A stretch of DNA of 64,000 nucleotides from Frankia sp. RB7 (GTDB lineage: Bacteria; Pseudomonadota; Alphaproteobacteria; Rhizobiales; Xanthobacteraceae). Below the pieces are notes generated by a model. It had not been told where the DNA came from and searched no databases. It saw only the letters and a program-made list of their open reading frames with translations. The DNA lies in NCBI GenBank assembly GCA_030403585.1, contig JAUEPE010000012.1, positions 62,001-126,000 on the forward strand, in the 5' to 3' direction. Both the position numbers and the translations under genes were made by a program. Within the stretch, counting starts at the first letter, position 1, and each line of letters opens with the position of its first letter. Of the stretch, positions 44,915 to 53,579 are shown piece after piece.

Positions 44915-45205
44915 ATGCCTCACTACGTCGCCATCATCGAAGACAATGGTCCGGACGAGGCCGTTGGCATGTGGTTTCCGGACCTGCCTGGTTGCATCTC
45001 AGGCGGCGACGACGTCGACGAAGCCCTGGAGAATGCGCCCGAGGCGCTCGCGCTCTATGCGCAGGAGCTGAATGAGGACGGCCGCGAACTTCCCCCGCCG
45101 CGGACTTTGGACGAGCTCAAGGCCGATCCCGAATTTGCCGACGACATCCGGAACCACACGGCCGTCCTGATCGAATTTCCTCCCCCCGCCGACGCCACGG
45201 AGTGA
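44915..45205 (+). CDS. HicB-like protein (no HicA neighbour)
   Basis: Encodes 96 residues from the ATG at 44915, seven bases after the helicase stop. The HicB-like antitoxin fold is seen in YVAIIEDNGPDEAVGMWFPDLPGCISGGDDVDEALENA. It lacks the usual C-terminal DNA-binding segment. No hicA-type small RNA-binding toxin gene lies next to it, so it may be an orphan or have a non-toxin role. Probably cotranscribed with the helicase. Confidence 0.83.
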   Translation: MPHYVAIIEDNGPDEAVGMWFPDLPGCISGGDDVDEALENAPEALALYAQELNEDGRELPPPRTLDELKADPEFADDIRNHTAVLIEFPPPADATE

Positions 45206-45263
45206 GGACTGTTCGCCGCACTGGCCGAACTCTCGACAGTTCTGGGGCGAACAGCCCTTGACC

Positions 45264-45710
45264 ATGGCGAACTTCCCCGTATCAGATGCAGCCATGGTCC
45301 GGGGCTCCATCACACTGATCGTGCTTGCATTGGGGATGCCGTCGCTTGCGACGGCGGAGACCATGAGTTTTGGCGATTCGATCGGGCTGCTGGCGAAAAG
45401 CTGCGGTGCGGAAATCGTCGCCAATTGCCGTGGCGTCAATCCGGATTCCACCCGCCTGAAGGAGTGCCTGTCCCGTAACCGGGACGTGCTCTCCCAGCAG
45501 TGCCAGAACGACTACCTCACCGCGTTCGACGCCATCCTGAAGCGCGTCGCCGCCCGCGTCACGGTCGCGAACGCCTGCCAGCGCGAGATCGTCAAGGTCT
45601 GCGGCGGCTCGACCAAGGAGACCAGCAAGTCGGTCCCCTGCCTGATCTCGACGCCCAAGGGCATCAGCAACAACTGCCTGAAGGCCGTCGACGACGCGGG
45701 GTATCGATGA
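45264..45710 (+). CDS. Secreted cysteine-rich protein, unknown
   Basis: Encodes 148 residues from the ATG at 45264; an ATG at 45294 would start directly at the signal peptide (VRGSITLIVLALGMPSLATA). The mature part has eight cysteines (KSCGAEIVANC, LKECLSRNRDVLSQQC, NACQREIVKVC, PCLIS, NNCLKA), a pattern of repeated C-x-n-L-S-R type as in cysteine-rich repeat proteins. Its stop codon overlaps the start of the OmpA-like gene (ATGA), so the two are translationally coupled. Function unknown; periplasmic. Confidence 0.85.
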   Translation: MANFPVSDAAMVRGSITLIVLALGMPSLATAETMSFGDSIGLLAKSCGAEIVANCRGVNPDSTRLKECLSRNRDVLSQQCQNDYLTAFDAILKRVAARVTVANACQREIVKVCGGSTKETSKSVPCLISTPKGISNNCLKAVDDAGYR

Positions 45711-46378
45711 TGCGCGCAACCGGGCACATCACCGCCGGCATCGGCATCGCGTTGGGTCTCGCTCTGCTGGCGGGTGCGGCCGGCGCGCAGACGGCGCCGA
45801 CCCGCGACGACATCGTCGGCAAGCTCAATCATTTCGAGGAGACCCCCGAGGTCGACTTCCCCGCGCTGAAGCAGCAGGTGATGGAGCGGGCCAAGGCCAG
45901 GATCAAGAACGATCCAGGTCCGGTGAACCGGCCGCTGATCGCACCCGATCTGGCCAAGCTGCCCGCGTTCAACGCCCAGATCCAGTTCGACGCCGACACG
46001 CCGATCATCCAGCCGGAGTCCTACCAGACCGTCGGCAGGATCGCCGACGCAATGGTTCACGCCTCGCTGCTGCCCTACACGTTCCTGATCGTCGGCCATG
46101 TCGAGTCCAATCAGAAGACGCGGGAAGCCAACGCGATCCTGAGCCAGCGCCGGGCGGATGCGATCCGTGACGTGCTGGTGAACACGTTCAAGATTTCGAC
46201 CAAGCGGCTGCAGCCGATCGGCCTCGGCGAGGAGCAGTTCCTCGACCGCGCCAAGCCGACCTCGGCAGTCAACGGCCAGTTGCAAATCCTGACCTTTGCC
46301 AAAGTGCCCGATGAGGTGCCTGCGCATCCCGCAGCAGCGCCTGCGCCTGCGGCGAAAAAGCCCGCCAGGAAGCATTGA
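45707..46378 (+). CDS. OmpA-like C-terminal domain protein
   Basis: Encodes 223 residues from the ATG at 45707 that overlaps the upstream stop by four bases. A signal peptide (HITAGIGIALGLALLAGAAGA) is followed by a linker and an OmpA/MotB-type domain: QFDADTPIIQPESYQTVGRIADAM, FLIVGHVESNQKTREANAILSQRRADAIRDVL, KRLQPIGLGEEQFL. The usual peptidoglycan-binding arginine lies in SQRRADAIR. The tail is alanine/proline/lysine-rich (AAAPAPAAKKPARKH). It is probably a periplasmic peptidoglycan-binding partner of the cysteine-rich protein. Confidence 0.88.
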   Translation: MMRATGHITAGIGIALGLALLAGAAGAQTAPTRDDIVGKLNHFEETPEVDFPALKQQVMERAKARIKNDPGPVNRPLIAPDLAKLPAFNAQIQFDADTPIIQPESYQTVGRIADAMVHASLLPYTFLIVGHVESNQKTREANAILSQRRADAIRDVLVNTFKISTKRLQPIGLGEEQFLDRAKPTSAVNGQLQILTFAKVPDEVPAHPAAAPAPAAKKPARKH

Positions 46379-46426
46379 GCGCGGGGTCTCTGCGCATGGC
46401 GGAACCCGTTGAAGTCCTGACTATTT

Positions 46427-46442
46427 TGTGACCTGTCTCACA
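46427..46442. promoter_or_regulatory. CRP-consensus palindrome upstream of the Mpo1-like gene
   Basis: TGTGA, six bases (CCTGTC), TCACA. This is an exact match to the E. coli CRP half-site arrangement. It lies about 90 bp before the start of the Mpo1-like gene at 46532. Whether a CRP-like regulator of this organism uses that consensus is unknown. Confidence 0.5.
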
Positions 46443-46531
46443 GCGCGATAGCATGGTCCTGCGCGACAATAGCGCCAGTTTGTGCACTGCCCTGTCCGGT
46501 GCTATAGGCAATCTTCGCCCTTCCCGACCCC

Positions 46532-47068
46532 GTGCCGCATGAGACTGAGATGGCTGGCTATTTTCAACGCCAACTGGCCGATTATGTCGAATACCATCGC
46601 GATCCCTGGAATTGCGCGATGCATGTGGTCGGGATTCTCCTGCTCTTCACCGGCGCGACACTGCCGCTGACGCTGGTGCATTTCTCGGTGTTCGGGGTCG
46701 AGGTCAGCCTGGCGGTGATTTTGGCACTGCCCGTGCTGGTCTACTGGCTGATGCTGGACGCTGGAGTCGGGCTCGGCATCCTCTTGTCGATGATCGTGCT
46801 GCTTTCGGTCGCAACCGCAATCGGCAACCAAGTCTCGCTTGCCATGATGTGGTCGATTTTTGCGGTGCTGATCGTGCTCGGCGTCGCATCGCAGATCGTC
46901 GGCCACAGGGTGTTCGAGGAGCGGCAGCCGTCGATGGTCGACCACCCCACCCATTTCCTGCTTGGACCGATGTTCGTCATGGCAAAATTTTACATTGCAC
47001 TGGGTTTTCGTCGCGACCTTGCCGCGATTCTCGCGCCTCTTCCGACCAATTCTCTTTCAACCCGATAG
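46532..47068 (+). CDS. Mpo1-like (DUF962) membrane protein
   Basis: Encodes 178 residues from a GTG at 46532 (an ATG at 46550 is an alternative). Conserved DUF962 text is present: EYHRDPWNCAMHVVGI near the start and QIVGHRVFEERQPSMVDHPTHFLLGP near the end, with histidines positioned to bind iron. Three or four membrane segments. Its yeast relative Mpo1 is a 2-hydroxy fatty acid alpha-dioxygenase, so lipid oxidation is plausible. A CRP-type palindrome lies upstream, and the epimerase gene begins 33 bp later. Confidence 0.85.
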   Translation: MPHETEMAGYFQRQLADYVEYHRDPWNCAMHVVGILLLFTGATLPLTLVHFSVFGVEVSLAVILALPVLVYWLMLDAGVGLGILLSMIVLLSVATAIGNQVSLAMMWSIFAVLIVLGVASQIVGHRVFEERQPSMVDHPTHFLLGPMFVMAKFYIALGFRRDLAAILAPLPTNSLSTR

Positions 47069-47101
47069 CTTTCTCGAAGCGGAACAGCAAAAACCTACTT
47101 C

Positions 47102-48133
47102 ATGACTCTCGTACTGGTTACCGGTGGCAGCGGTTTCATCGGACAGCATCTCGTCGAAGCGCTCCGCGCCCGTGGGCAGCGGGTACGTGTTCTTGATGTG
47201 CGGCCGCCGGCCGCCGCCAACGCGGACGTTGAATATGTGCACGGCTCGGTGCTGGACGGTGCCGCGGTCGATGCTGCGCTGTCCGGCGTCGATCAGGTCT
47301 ATCACCTCGCCGGCCTGCCCGGCATGTGGGTCGCCAACAAGCGGGACTTCCACGACGTCAATTTCCGCGGCACCGAGGTCGTGCTTGCGGCTGCGATGAA
47401 GCGCGGTGTGTCGCGCTTCCTGCACTGCTCGACGGAATCGATCCTGTTTCCTTACGCGAACCTCAACGGCGTTGCCGCCGAGGAAGCGCTGCAGCCGGCC
47501 GATGCGATGCCCGGCGCCTATACGCGGTCGAAGTCACTCGCCGAGCACCACGCCGCGAAGGCCGCAGCCAGTGGCTTCCCGCTCGTGATCGGCACGCCGA
47601 CCATGCCGATCGGCCCCGCCGACCACAATCTGACGCCGCCGACCGCGATGCTGTGGTACTTCCTGCAGAAGAAGGTGCAGCCGCATCTCGACTTCCTGGT
47701 CAACCTCGTCGACGTCCGCGACGTCGCCATGGGCCTGGTGCTGACGATGGAGCGCGGCCGCATCGGCCAACGCTACATCCTCGGCGGCGATTGCGTCCGG
47801 CTCGGCCAGATCCTGCGGATGATGTCGGCGATGAGCAGGCGACGGCAATATCCGGTCGTCGTTCCCGGCAAGATCGCCGAGCTCTCCGCCATCATGCTGG
47901 AATCGATCTCCGATCGCATCACGCACCGTCCGCCCAACGGCACCGCCGAGGGCGTGCGCATCGCGCTTGCCGCGAGCGACCTTTCAATCGGCAAGGCCCG
48001 TAACGAGCTCGGCTATACGCCGCGCCCGATCGAGCCGGTGCTGCGCGAAACCATCACCCATCTGCTCGCCCGCGGCGGCCAAGCCGCGTCCAATGCCATC
48101 GAGCATCACGCGCTGTCGTCGCGCGCGAGCTGA
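47102..48133 (+). CDS. NAD-dependent epimerase/dehydratase, HpnA-like
   Basis: Encodes 343 residues. The extended SDR fold has VTGGSGFIGQHLVEAL at the start and the YxxxK catalytic pair in AYTRSKSLAEHH. HSTESI-like serine lies in CSTESILFPY. Overall it resembles hopanoid-associated sugar epimerase HpnA or 3-beta-hydroxysteroid-type dehydrogenases, but no hpn genes are adjacent. Followed 31 bp later by the membrane methyltransferase and possibly cotranscribed with it. Confidence 0.85.
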   Translation: MTLVLVTGGSGFIGQHLVEALRARGQRVRVLDVRPPAAANADVEYVHGSVLDGAAVDAALSGVDQVYHLAGLPGMWVANKRDFHDVNFRGTEVVLAAAMKRGVSRFLHCSTESILFPYANLNGVAAEEALQPADAMPGAYTRSKSLAEHHAAKAAASGFPLVIGTPTMPIGPADHNLTPPTAMLWYFLQKKVQPHLDFLVNLVDVRDVAMGLVLTMERGRIGQRYILGGDCVRLGQILRMMSAMSRRRQYPVVVPGKIAELSAIMLESISDRITHRPPNGTAEGVRIALAASDLSIGKARNELGYTPRPIEPVLRETITHLLARGGQAASNAIEHHALSSRAS

Positions 48134-48163
48134 CCTGCTCCCCAACCCAAAGAACCTTTCCTT

Positions 48164-48790
48164 ATGTCCTTCGATTTCAGCAAGCTTCTCTCCGTGGCCT
48201 GGGGTGGCTGGACCACGACCTGGCCGACCGAACTTCTGGCCCTGATCTGGCTCGCCTTTCTCGCCAGCTGGGTGGGCGCCTCGTTCTGGCAGGGACGGAC
48301 CAAGAAGCAGGTCATGACGCTGGAGTCGCAGCGCTATCGCCTGCCGATCCTGGTCGGCGGCATCCTGTACACGCCGTGGATTGCGGAAGTCATGGGCTGG
48401 AAGCCGCTTTGGGTGCTCGGCAACACCGGCATCGCCATCGCCGCGGTCCTCTCGGTCGCCGGCATCGCCTTCGCCTGGTGGGGGCGGCTGCATCTTGGAA
48501 AGTTCTGGTCCAACACCATCACCCACAAGGAAGACCACCGCGTCATCGACACCGGCCCCTACGGTATCGTGCGTCACCCGATCTACACCGGGCTGATCTT
48601 CGGCATGCTCGTCACCGGCATTGCGATCGGCATAGTGACGACGATCCTCGGCGCCATCCTGATCTCGCTCGGCATGTGGCAGAAGGGACGGATGGAAGAG
48701 GTGTTTTTGTCGAAAGAGCTCGGCGAGGACGCCTACGGCGCCTATTGCCGCCGCGTGCCGATGATCATTCCGTTCCTGACGCTGCGGTGA
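48164..48790 (+). CDS. Isoprenylcysteine-carboxyl-methyltransferase-like membrane methyltransferase
   Basis: Encodes 208 residues with about five membrane segments. The C-terminal ICMT/PEMT signature is DTGPYGIVRHPIYTGLIFG and, near the end, EDAYGAYCRRVPMIIPF. Such proteins methylate small lipid or thiol substrates using SAM at the membrane; the substrate is unknown. It follows the epimerase by 31 bp. Confidence 0.87.
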   Translation: MSFDFSKLLSVAWGGWTTTWPTELLALIWLAFLASWVGASFWQGRTKKQVMTLESQRYRLPILVGGILYTPWIAEVMGWKPLWVLGNTGIAIAAVLSVAGIAFAWWGRLHLGKFWSNTITHKEDHRVIDTGPYGIVRHPIYTGLIFGMLVTGIAIGIVTTILGAILISLGMWQKGRMEEVFLSKELGEDAYGAYCRRVPMIIPFLTLR

Positions 48791-49043
48791 CGTAGCAAGG
48801 CGCACGCATCCTTGCCATGCAAATTCGGCTTGCTGCTATTTGCGCCGTGAACGACCCGATCCAAGCCTACACAGGTTGACCTTTTTACCGCCACCCAGTT
48901 GGATGCGCGCGCAAAACGGCACGACGACGTTCTATCGTGGATCTGGAGAGGTCGACGATCCGGCAGGAAATAGGCCTTGGCCTGCGCGGGGCTTTGGACG
49001 ATCCGTCGTTGGACAGTGCCGCAGGGTTCGACAGGGGATTTTC
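48791..49043. other. Intergenic stretch upstream of the sorbosone dehydrogenase-like gene
   Basis: About 250 bp. An open frame runs upstream of 49044 but has no protein character. I see no clear RNA or repeat. It should hold the promoter of the downstream gene. Confidence 0.4.
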
Positions 49044-50348
49044 ATGACATTTTCCAGCATCTTTGCGCAGTTCGTCGCGTTCGTGGGCGGCATCGCGCTG
49101 CAATGGCGAAAGCTTTCAGGCACCACACCCGCGCCGGCCTGGGGGCAGGCCCCGTCGATTCCCGAAGCGAAGCCGCAAGGCGCGCTGCCGACGCTGAAGA
49201 TGCCGACCGCCCGCGGCTGGAGCGAAGGCCAGAAGCCGACGGTCGCGCCCGGGCTCAAGGTCAACGCGTTTGCCACCGGCCTCGACCATCCGCGCTGGAT
49301 CGAGGTGCTGCCCAATGGCGACGTTCTGATCGCGGAATCAACGCAGATCGCGGGCACGCCGAGATCGGTGTTCCACTACGCGATGCAGGCGACGATGCGT
49401 CGTGCCGCGGCGCTCGGCGAGTCCGCCAACCGCATCACGCTTTTGCGCGACAAGGACGGTGACGGCGTCGCGGATGTCCGCGGCGCCTTCATGGAGAACC
49501 TCAGCCAGCCGTTCGGCATGGCGCTGGTCGGCGACACCTTCTATGTCGGCAACACCGACGGCGTGATGGCTTTTCCTTACGTCGCCAACGCCGATCGCAT
49601 CACCGCACCGGGCAAGCGGCTCACCACCTTCAAGCCGAGCGGCCACTGGACGCGCAGCCTGCTCGCCAGCCCCGACGGCAAGAAGCTCTATGCCGGCGTC
49701 GGCTCGCTCAGCAACATCGCCGAGATGGGCATGGAGGTCGAGGAAGGCCGCGCCGCGGTTTACGAGCTCGACCTCGCCGCCGGCACCCACCGCATCTTCG
49801 GCGCTGGCCTGCGCAACCCCGTGGGCCTTGCCTGGGAGCCGAGCACGAACGTGCTCTGGACCGTCGTCAACGAGCGTGACGGGCTCGGCGACGAGACGCC
49901 GCCGGACTATCTGACATCGGTGCGCGACGGCGGCTTCTACGGCTGGCCCTATTGCTACTGGGGCAAGACGGTGGACGACCGCGTGCCGCAGGATCCGGCG
50001 ATGGTCGCCAAGGCGCTTCAACCCGACTATGCGCTCGGTGGCCACACCGCTTCGCTCGGCCTGTGCTGGATGCCTGCCGGCACGCTGCCGGGCTTCCCTG
50101 ACGGCATGGTGATCGGCCAGCACGGCTCGTGGAATCGCAGCACGCTGTCCGGTTACAAGCTGGTGTTCATCCCGTTCGAGAACGGCAAGCCCTCCGGTCC
50201 CGGTCGCGACATCCTGTCGGGCTTCCTGTCCCCGGACGAGAAGGAATCCTACGGCCGCCCGGTTGGCGTCGTGATCGGCCCCGACAAGAAGTCGCTGCTG
50301 ATGGCCGACGATGTCGGCAACGTGATCTGGCGCGTCACCGGCGCGTAA
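49044..50348 (+). CDS. PQQ-dependent L-sorbosone dehydrogenase-like protein
   Basis: Encodes 434 residues from the ATG at 49044 with AGGGG upstream and a hydrophobic export signal (FSSIFAQFVAFVGGIAL). The beta-propeller shows PRWIEVLPNGDVLIAEST, GNTDGVMAFPYV, GLRNPVGLAWEPSTNVLW, VNERDGLGDETPPDYL and YGWPYCYWG, typical of the sorbosone dehydrogenase and soluble glucose dehydrogenase families. It should act in the periplasm on aldoses or related substrates. Convergent with the aspartate dehydrogenase gene, with stops 4 bp apart. Confidence 0.9.
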   Translation: MTFSSIFAQFVAFVGGIALQWRKLSGTTPAPAWGQAPSIPEAKPQGALPTLKMPTARGWSEGQKPTVAPGLKVNAFATGLDHPRWIEVLPNGDVLIAESTQIAGTPRSVFHYAMQATMRRAAALGESANRITLLRDKDGDGVADVRGAFMENLSQPFGMALVGDTFYVGNTDGVMAFPYVANADRITAPGKRLTTFKPSGHWTRSLLASPDGKKLYAGVGSLSNIAEMGMEVEEGRAAVYELDLAAGTHRIFGAGLRNPVGLAWEPSTNVLWTVVNERDGLGDETPPDYLTSVRDGGFYGWPYCYWGKTVDDRVPQDPAMVAKALQPDYALGGHTASLGLCWMPAGTLPGFPDGMVIGQHGSWNRSTLSGYKLVFIPFENGKPSGPGRDILSGFLSPDEKESYGRPVGVVIGPDKKSLLMADDVGNVIWRVTGA

Positions 50349-50351
50349 AAA

Positions 50352-51176
50352 TCAGGTCCCAACGCAAAGCGTGGCGCGTTGCTTGCGCAGCAGCGCGATC
50401 ACGGACAGCGCGGTGATCATCCCGGTCTTGGGGTTTTCGGACGGGATGTTCTCGATGCCCATCGAGAACCGCGCCGAATCCGCTTCGACCTCGATGCGAT
50501 GAACATTGCGCGTCACGGTAGGGTCGGCCCAAACCTGCATCTGGGTGCGATCGGGCCCGATGCCCGCCAGCGACAGCGCAACGGCGACATTGACGTTTGC
50601 CGGAAAGCCCTTCGCCGCGTCGCGCGCGCTGCCCTCGAACAATTTGAGCGGCTCGCGCAGATTGTCGATGTCGATGTTGTTCTGAACGATGAACGGTGCG
50701 CCCTTCAGCCCGTCGATCGGCTTGCGCGTGACCATCTTCACCGAATGAATGGTGCCGACCGCGGCTGCATTGACCGCATCGAGCCCGATCAGCGCGCCGG
50801 TCGGCACGAGAATGCGACCGCCATTGGTGCGGGCGAGATCGATCAGATCGTAATTGTCGAGCAATCCGCCGACGCTGACCACGACCGCGGACCTGCCGCG
50901 CGTCACCGCCGGTTCGACGATCGCGCGCAGCTGGCTGCTCGGCGCACATTCGACCACGATGTCGGCGGCGTCGCCGAGCTGGTCGATCGGCAAAACCTTC
51001 GGCGGGCGGCGCAGGCTGCTCAGGAAGCTCTGATGTTTCGCGGGATCGCGTACCGCCACGGCGGAGAGCATCAGCCCCTCGATGCCCTGATCGAGCGCGG
51101 TTGCAATCTTGCTCCCGATCGAGCCCAGCCCCGCAATCGCCACCCGCAACTCATTCGAAGCTTTCTGTTCAGTCAT
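50352..51176 (-). CDS. nadX: L-aspartate dehydrogenase (NadX-type)
   Basis: Encodes 274 residues. The NAD loop is VAIAGLGSIGSKI, and the C-terminal domain has KGFPANVNVAVALSLAGIG and ADPTVTRNVHRIEVEADSARFSMGIENIPSENPKTG, the DUF108 signature of aspartate dehydrogenases. It should oxidise aspartate to iminoaspartate or oxaloacetate plus ammonia. It lies 38 bp downstream of the LysR gene on the same strand and, through it, near a tartrate dehydrogenase module, so it probably serves dicarboxylate rather than NAD synthesis. Gene symbol assigned by family resemblance. Confidence 0.85.
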   Translation of the reverse strand: MTEQKASNELRVAIAGLGSIGSKIATALDQGIEGLMLSAVAVRDPAKHQSFLSSLRRPPKVLPIDQLGDAADIVVECAPSSQLRAIVEPAVTRGRSAVVVSVGGLLDNYDLIDLARTNGGRILVPTGALIGLDAVNAAAVGTIHSVKMVTRKPIDGLKGAPFIVQNNIDIDNLREPLKLFEGSARDAAKGFPANVNVAVALSLAGIGPDRTQMQVWADPTVTRNVHRIEVEADSARFSMGIENIPSENPKTGMITALSVIALLRKQRATLCVGT

Positions 51177-51214
51177 CGCAATCTACCTTCTCGCCAAGCC
51201 CAACTCATAGCCGC

Positions 51215-52132
51215 TCACGCCTCCCGCGCATAGCTGCGCAGGCGCGTCTCCAGCACCGACAGCATGGCATCGCGGGCCGGATCGCGCGAACCACGCAGCC
51301 AGGCCGCCGCCAGCGGCAGCCGCCCGACGGGGCCGCTCTGCTTCGGACGGAGCGGCACGAAACGCACGCCGGAGACCGCCATCCGCGTGGTCCAGCGCGG
51401 CACGATTGCAACGCCAAGCTTCGTCGCCACCAGATGGATGATGGTCTGCTTCTCGTCGGCGACCTGCACGATGCGCGGCGTCAATCCAGCCTGCTCGAAC
51501 AGCTTTATCGTGAGGTCGTGGCTGTGCGGTCGCGAGCGGCGGTCCGGGACGAGCATGGCTTCGTCGGCTATGTCGGCCAGCGTGATTGACTTCCGTACAG
51601 CCAGTGCGTGGCGCTGCGGGAACGCCACGATGGCGGTCTCCTGGAGCAAGTGGCAAAATTCCAGCCGCTTGTCCGGACGGTCGGGCGGACGAACGAAGGC
51701 GAGATCGAGCGCGCCGGTCAGGATCTTTGGCAGCAGCCGGATCGTCTTGTCCTCCAGAAGCTGCACCGCGACCTCGGGATGGCCGGCGCGGAAGTCGCGC
51801 AGCAGCGGCGGCAGCAGCCCCGCCGCGGCGCTGTCGATGGCGCCGACCCGCAACCGCCGCGCAGCGCCCGCGCGCGAGCGGTTACGCAGATTGCTCTCGA
51901 CGGCCTCGACCCGGGCGAGGATGGCGCGGGCATCGCGCAGCAGCGTCGCGCCGTCCTCGGTGAGCGAGACCGCGCGGGTCGTGCGCGCGAACAGCCGCGT
52001 TCCCAGATCCTCTTCCAAGAGCCTGATCTGCCGCCCGAGCGCGGACGGCAGCATCTGGAGATGCTGCGCGGCGCGGCCGAAATGCAGCTGCTCGGCCGCC
52101 GCCACGAAGCATCGGAGCTGATGCAATTCCAT
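51215..52132 (-). CDS. LysR-family regulator of the tartrate-type module
   Basis: Encodes 305 residues with the LysR helix-turn-helix (CFVAAAEQLHFGRAAQHLQMLPSALGRQIRLLEEDLG) and the effector domain (LGVAIVPRWTTRMAVSGVRFVPL). It is divergent from the MFS transporter and the tartrate dehydrogenase, and an inverted repeat fits its binding site. The inducer is probably a hydroxy-dicarboxylate. Confidence 0.9.
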   Translation of the reverse strand: MELHQLRCFVAAAEQLHFGRAAQHLQMLPSALGRQIRLLEEDLGTRLFARTTRAVSLTEDGATLLRDARAILARVEAVESNLRNRSRAGAARRLRVGAIDSAAAGLLPPLLRDFRAGHPEVAVQLLEDKTIRLLPKILTGALDLAFVRPPDRPDKRLEFCHLLQETAIVAFPQRHALAVRKSITLADIADEAMLVPDRRSRPHSHDLTIKLFEQAGLTPRIVQVADEKQTIIHLVATKLGVAIVPRWTTRMAVSGVRFVPLRPKQSGPVGRLPLAAAWLRGSRDPARDAMLSVLETRLRSYAREA

Positions 52133-52162
52133 TCTGGATCCTCTCGTCTCACGCTGCGAGGA

Positions 52163-52183
52163 TTATATCATTTTTTTGTATAA
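52163..52183. promoter_or_regulatory. LysR-type operator candidate
   Basis: TTATA, 11 bases, TATAA: an inverted repeat matching the T-N11-A form used by LysR proteins. It lies 31 bp before the LysR start and about 80 bp before the MFS start. Confidence 0.5.
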
Positions 52184-52259
52184 ACCAGCGCCAATTGAGT
52201 CCACCTCCTGTCCCCGCCTAGGCTCGCTGCCACACAACGAAAACCGTGGGGAGGCCAGA

Positions 52260-53558
52260 GTGGCGAGCGAGATTCAGACGCGCGTGCTGCGCAAGATCAG
52301 CTGGCGCATCGTTCCCTTCATCATGTTGCTCTACTTCGTGGCCTTCATCGACCGCGTCAATATCGGCTTCGCCTCGCTGACGATGAACAAGGACATCGGC
52401 CTGTCGCCGACCGTCTACGGCTTTGGCGCCGGCATCTTCTTCTGGGGCTACTTCCTGTTCGAGGTGCCCTCCAACATCATCCTGCACAAGGTCGGCGCGC
52501 GGATCTGGATCGCGCGGGTGATGATCACCTGGGGCCTGGTCTCGGCGGCGATGGCGTTCGTACAAGGAGCGACCAGCTTCTACATCCTGCGCTTCCTGCT
52601 CGGTGTCGCAGAAGCCGGCTTCTTTCCCGGCATCATCCTCTATCTCTCCTACTGGTTCCCGGCACGCCAGCGCGCCGCGGTCACCGCATTGTTCATGGCG
52701 GCAGCACCACTCTCGACCGTGCTGGGCTCGCCGGTCTCCGGCGCATTGCTGGAGATGGACGGCCTGTTCGGCTTCAAGGGCTGGCAATGGCTGTTTGTGC
52801 TGGAGGCCGTCCCGGCCGTGCTGCTCGGCTTTGTCGTGCTGGCCTTCCTGACCGATCGGCCCGAGAAGGCTAAATGGCTCGCCGATGACGAGCGCCGCTG
52901 GCTGGTCGAGACCATGAACGAAGAGACCACCAGCAAGGCCGCGACCGCGAGCCACAGCATCTGGCGCGGGCTCGCCGATCCACGCGTGCTGGCGCTGTCG
53001 CTGATCTATTTCGGCACCTCGGCCGGCCTCTATACGCTCGGCGTCTGGGCGCCGCAGATCATCAAGCAGTTCGGCCTGTCCACGCTCCAGGTCGGATTCC
53101 TCAATGCGTTGCCGGCAACAGCCGCCGTCGTCGCCATGGTGCTGTGGGCACGGCATTCGGATCGCACCGGCGAGCGCACCTGGCACGTCGTGCTCGCCTG
53201 CCTGATCGCAGCGGTCGGGCTTGCCTATGCCGGCCTTGCATCCGGCGTCGTCGCAATCCTCGTCGCTCTGACGCTGGTCAATGTCGGTATCTCCTCGGCA
53301 AAGCCGCCGCTCTGGAGCATGCCGACGCTGTTCCTGTCCGGTCCTGCGGCTGCGGCCGGCATCGCCACCATCAACTCGATCGGCAATCTCGGCGGCTTTG
53401 TCGGGCCCGCCATGATCGGCTGGATCAAGGACCAGACCGGCAGTTTCGTCGGCGGACTCTATTTCGTCAGCGGCCTGCTCGTTCTCTCGGCGGTCCTGAC
53501 CCTGCTATTGTCGCGCGCGCAGACCGCGCCGGTCGAACCCGTCGCGCAAACTCATTAA
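52260..53558 (+). CDS. MFS transporter, anion:cation symporter (TtuB-like)
   Basis: Encodes 432 residues from the GTG at 52260, which has GGGGAGG 7 nt upstream; an in-frame extension to 52176 is not coding. Twelve membrane segments are expected. The N-terminal half has DRVNIGFASLTMNKDIGLSPTVYGFGAGIFFWGYFLFEVPSN and GVAEAGFFPGIILYLSYWF, the hallmark of the ACS family transporting tartrate, phthalate or galactarate. It is divergent from the LysR gene and 21 bp upstream of the tartrate dehydrogenase, so it imports the substrate of that enzyme. Confidence 0.9.
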   Translation: MASEIQTRVLRKISWRIVPFIMLLYFVAFIDRVNIGFASLTMNKDIGLSPTVYGFGAGIFFWGYFLFEVPSNIILHKVGARIWIARVMITWGLVSAAMAFVQGATSFYILRFLLGVAEAGFFPGIILYLSYWFPARQRAAVTALFMAAAPLSTVLGSPVSGALLEMDGLFGFKGWQWLFVLEAVPAVLLGFVVLAFLTDRPEKAKWLADDERRWLVETMNEETTSKAATASHSIWRGLADPRVLALSLIYFGTSAGLYTLGVWAPQIIKQFGLSTLQVGFLNALPATAAVVAMVLWARHSDRTGERTWHVVLACLIAAVGLAYAGLASGVVAILVALTLVNVGISSAKPPLWSMPTLFLSGPAAAAGIATINSIGNLGGFVGPAMIGWIKDQTGSFVGGLYFVSGLLVLSAVLTLLLSRAQTAPVEPVAQTH

Positions 53559-53579
53559 TATCTGAAACGGAGCACTCCC

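Noticed and set aside
44915..45205. Functional HicAB toxin-antitoxin pair
   Set aside because: No hicA-type gene lies within 500 bp on either side, only the helicase and a secreted protein gene.
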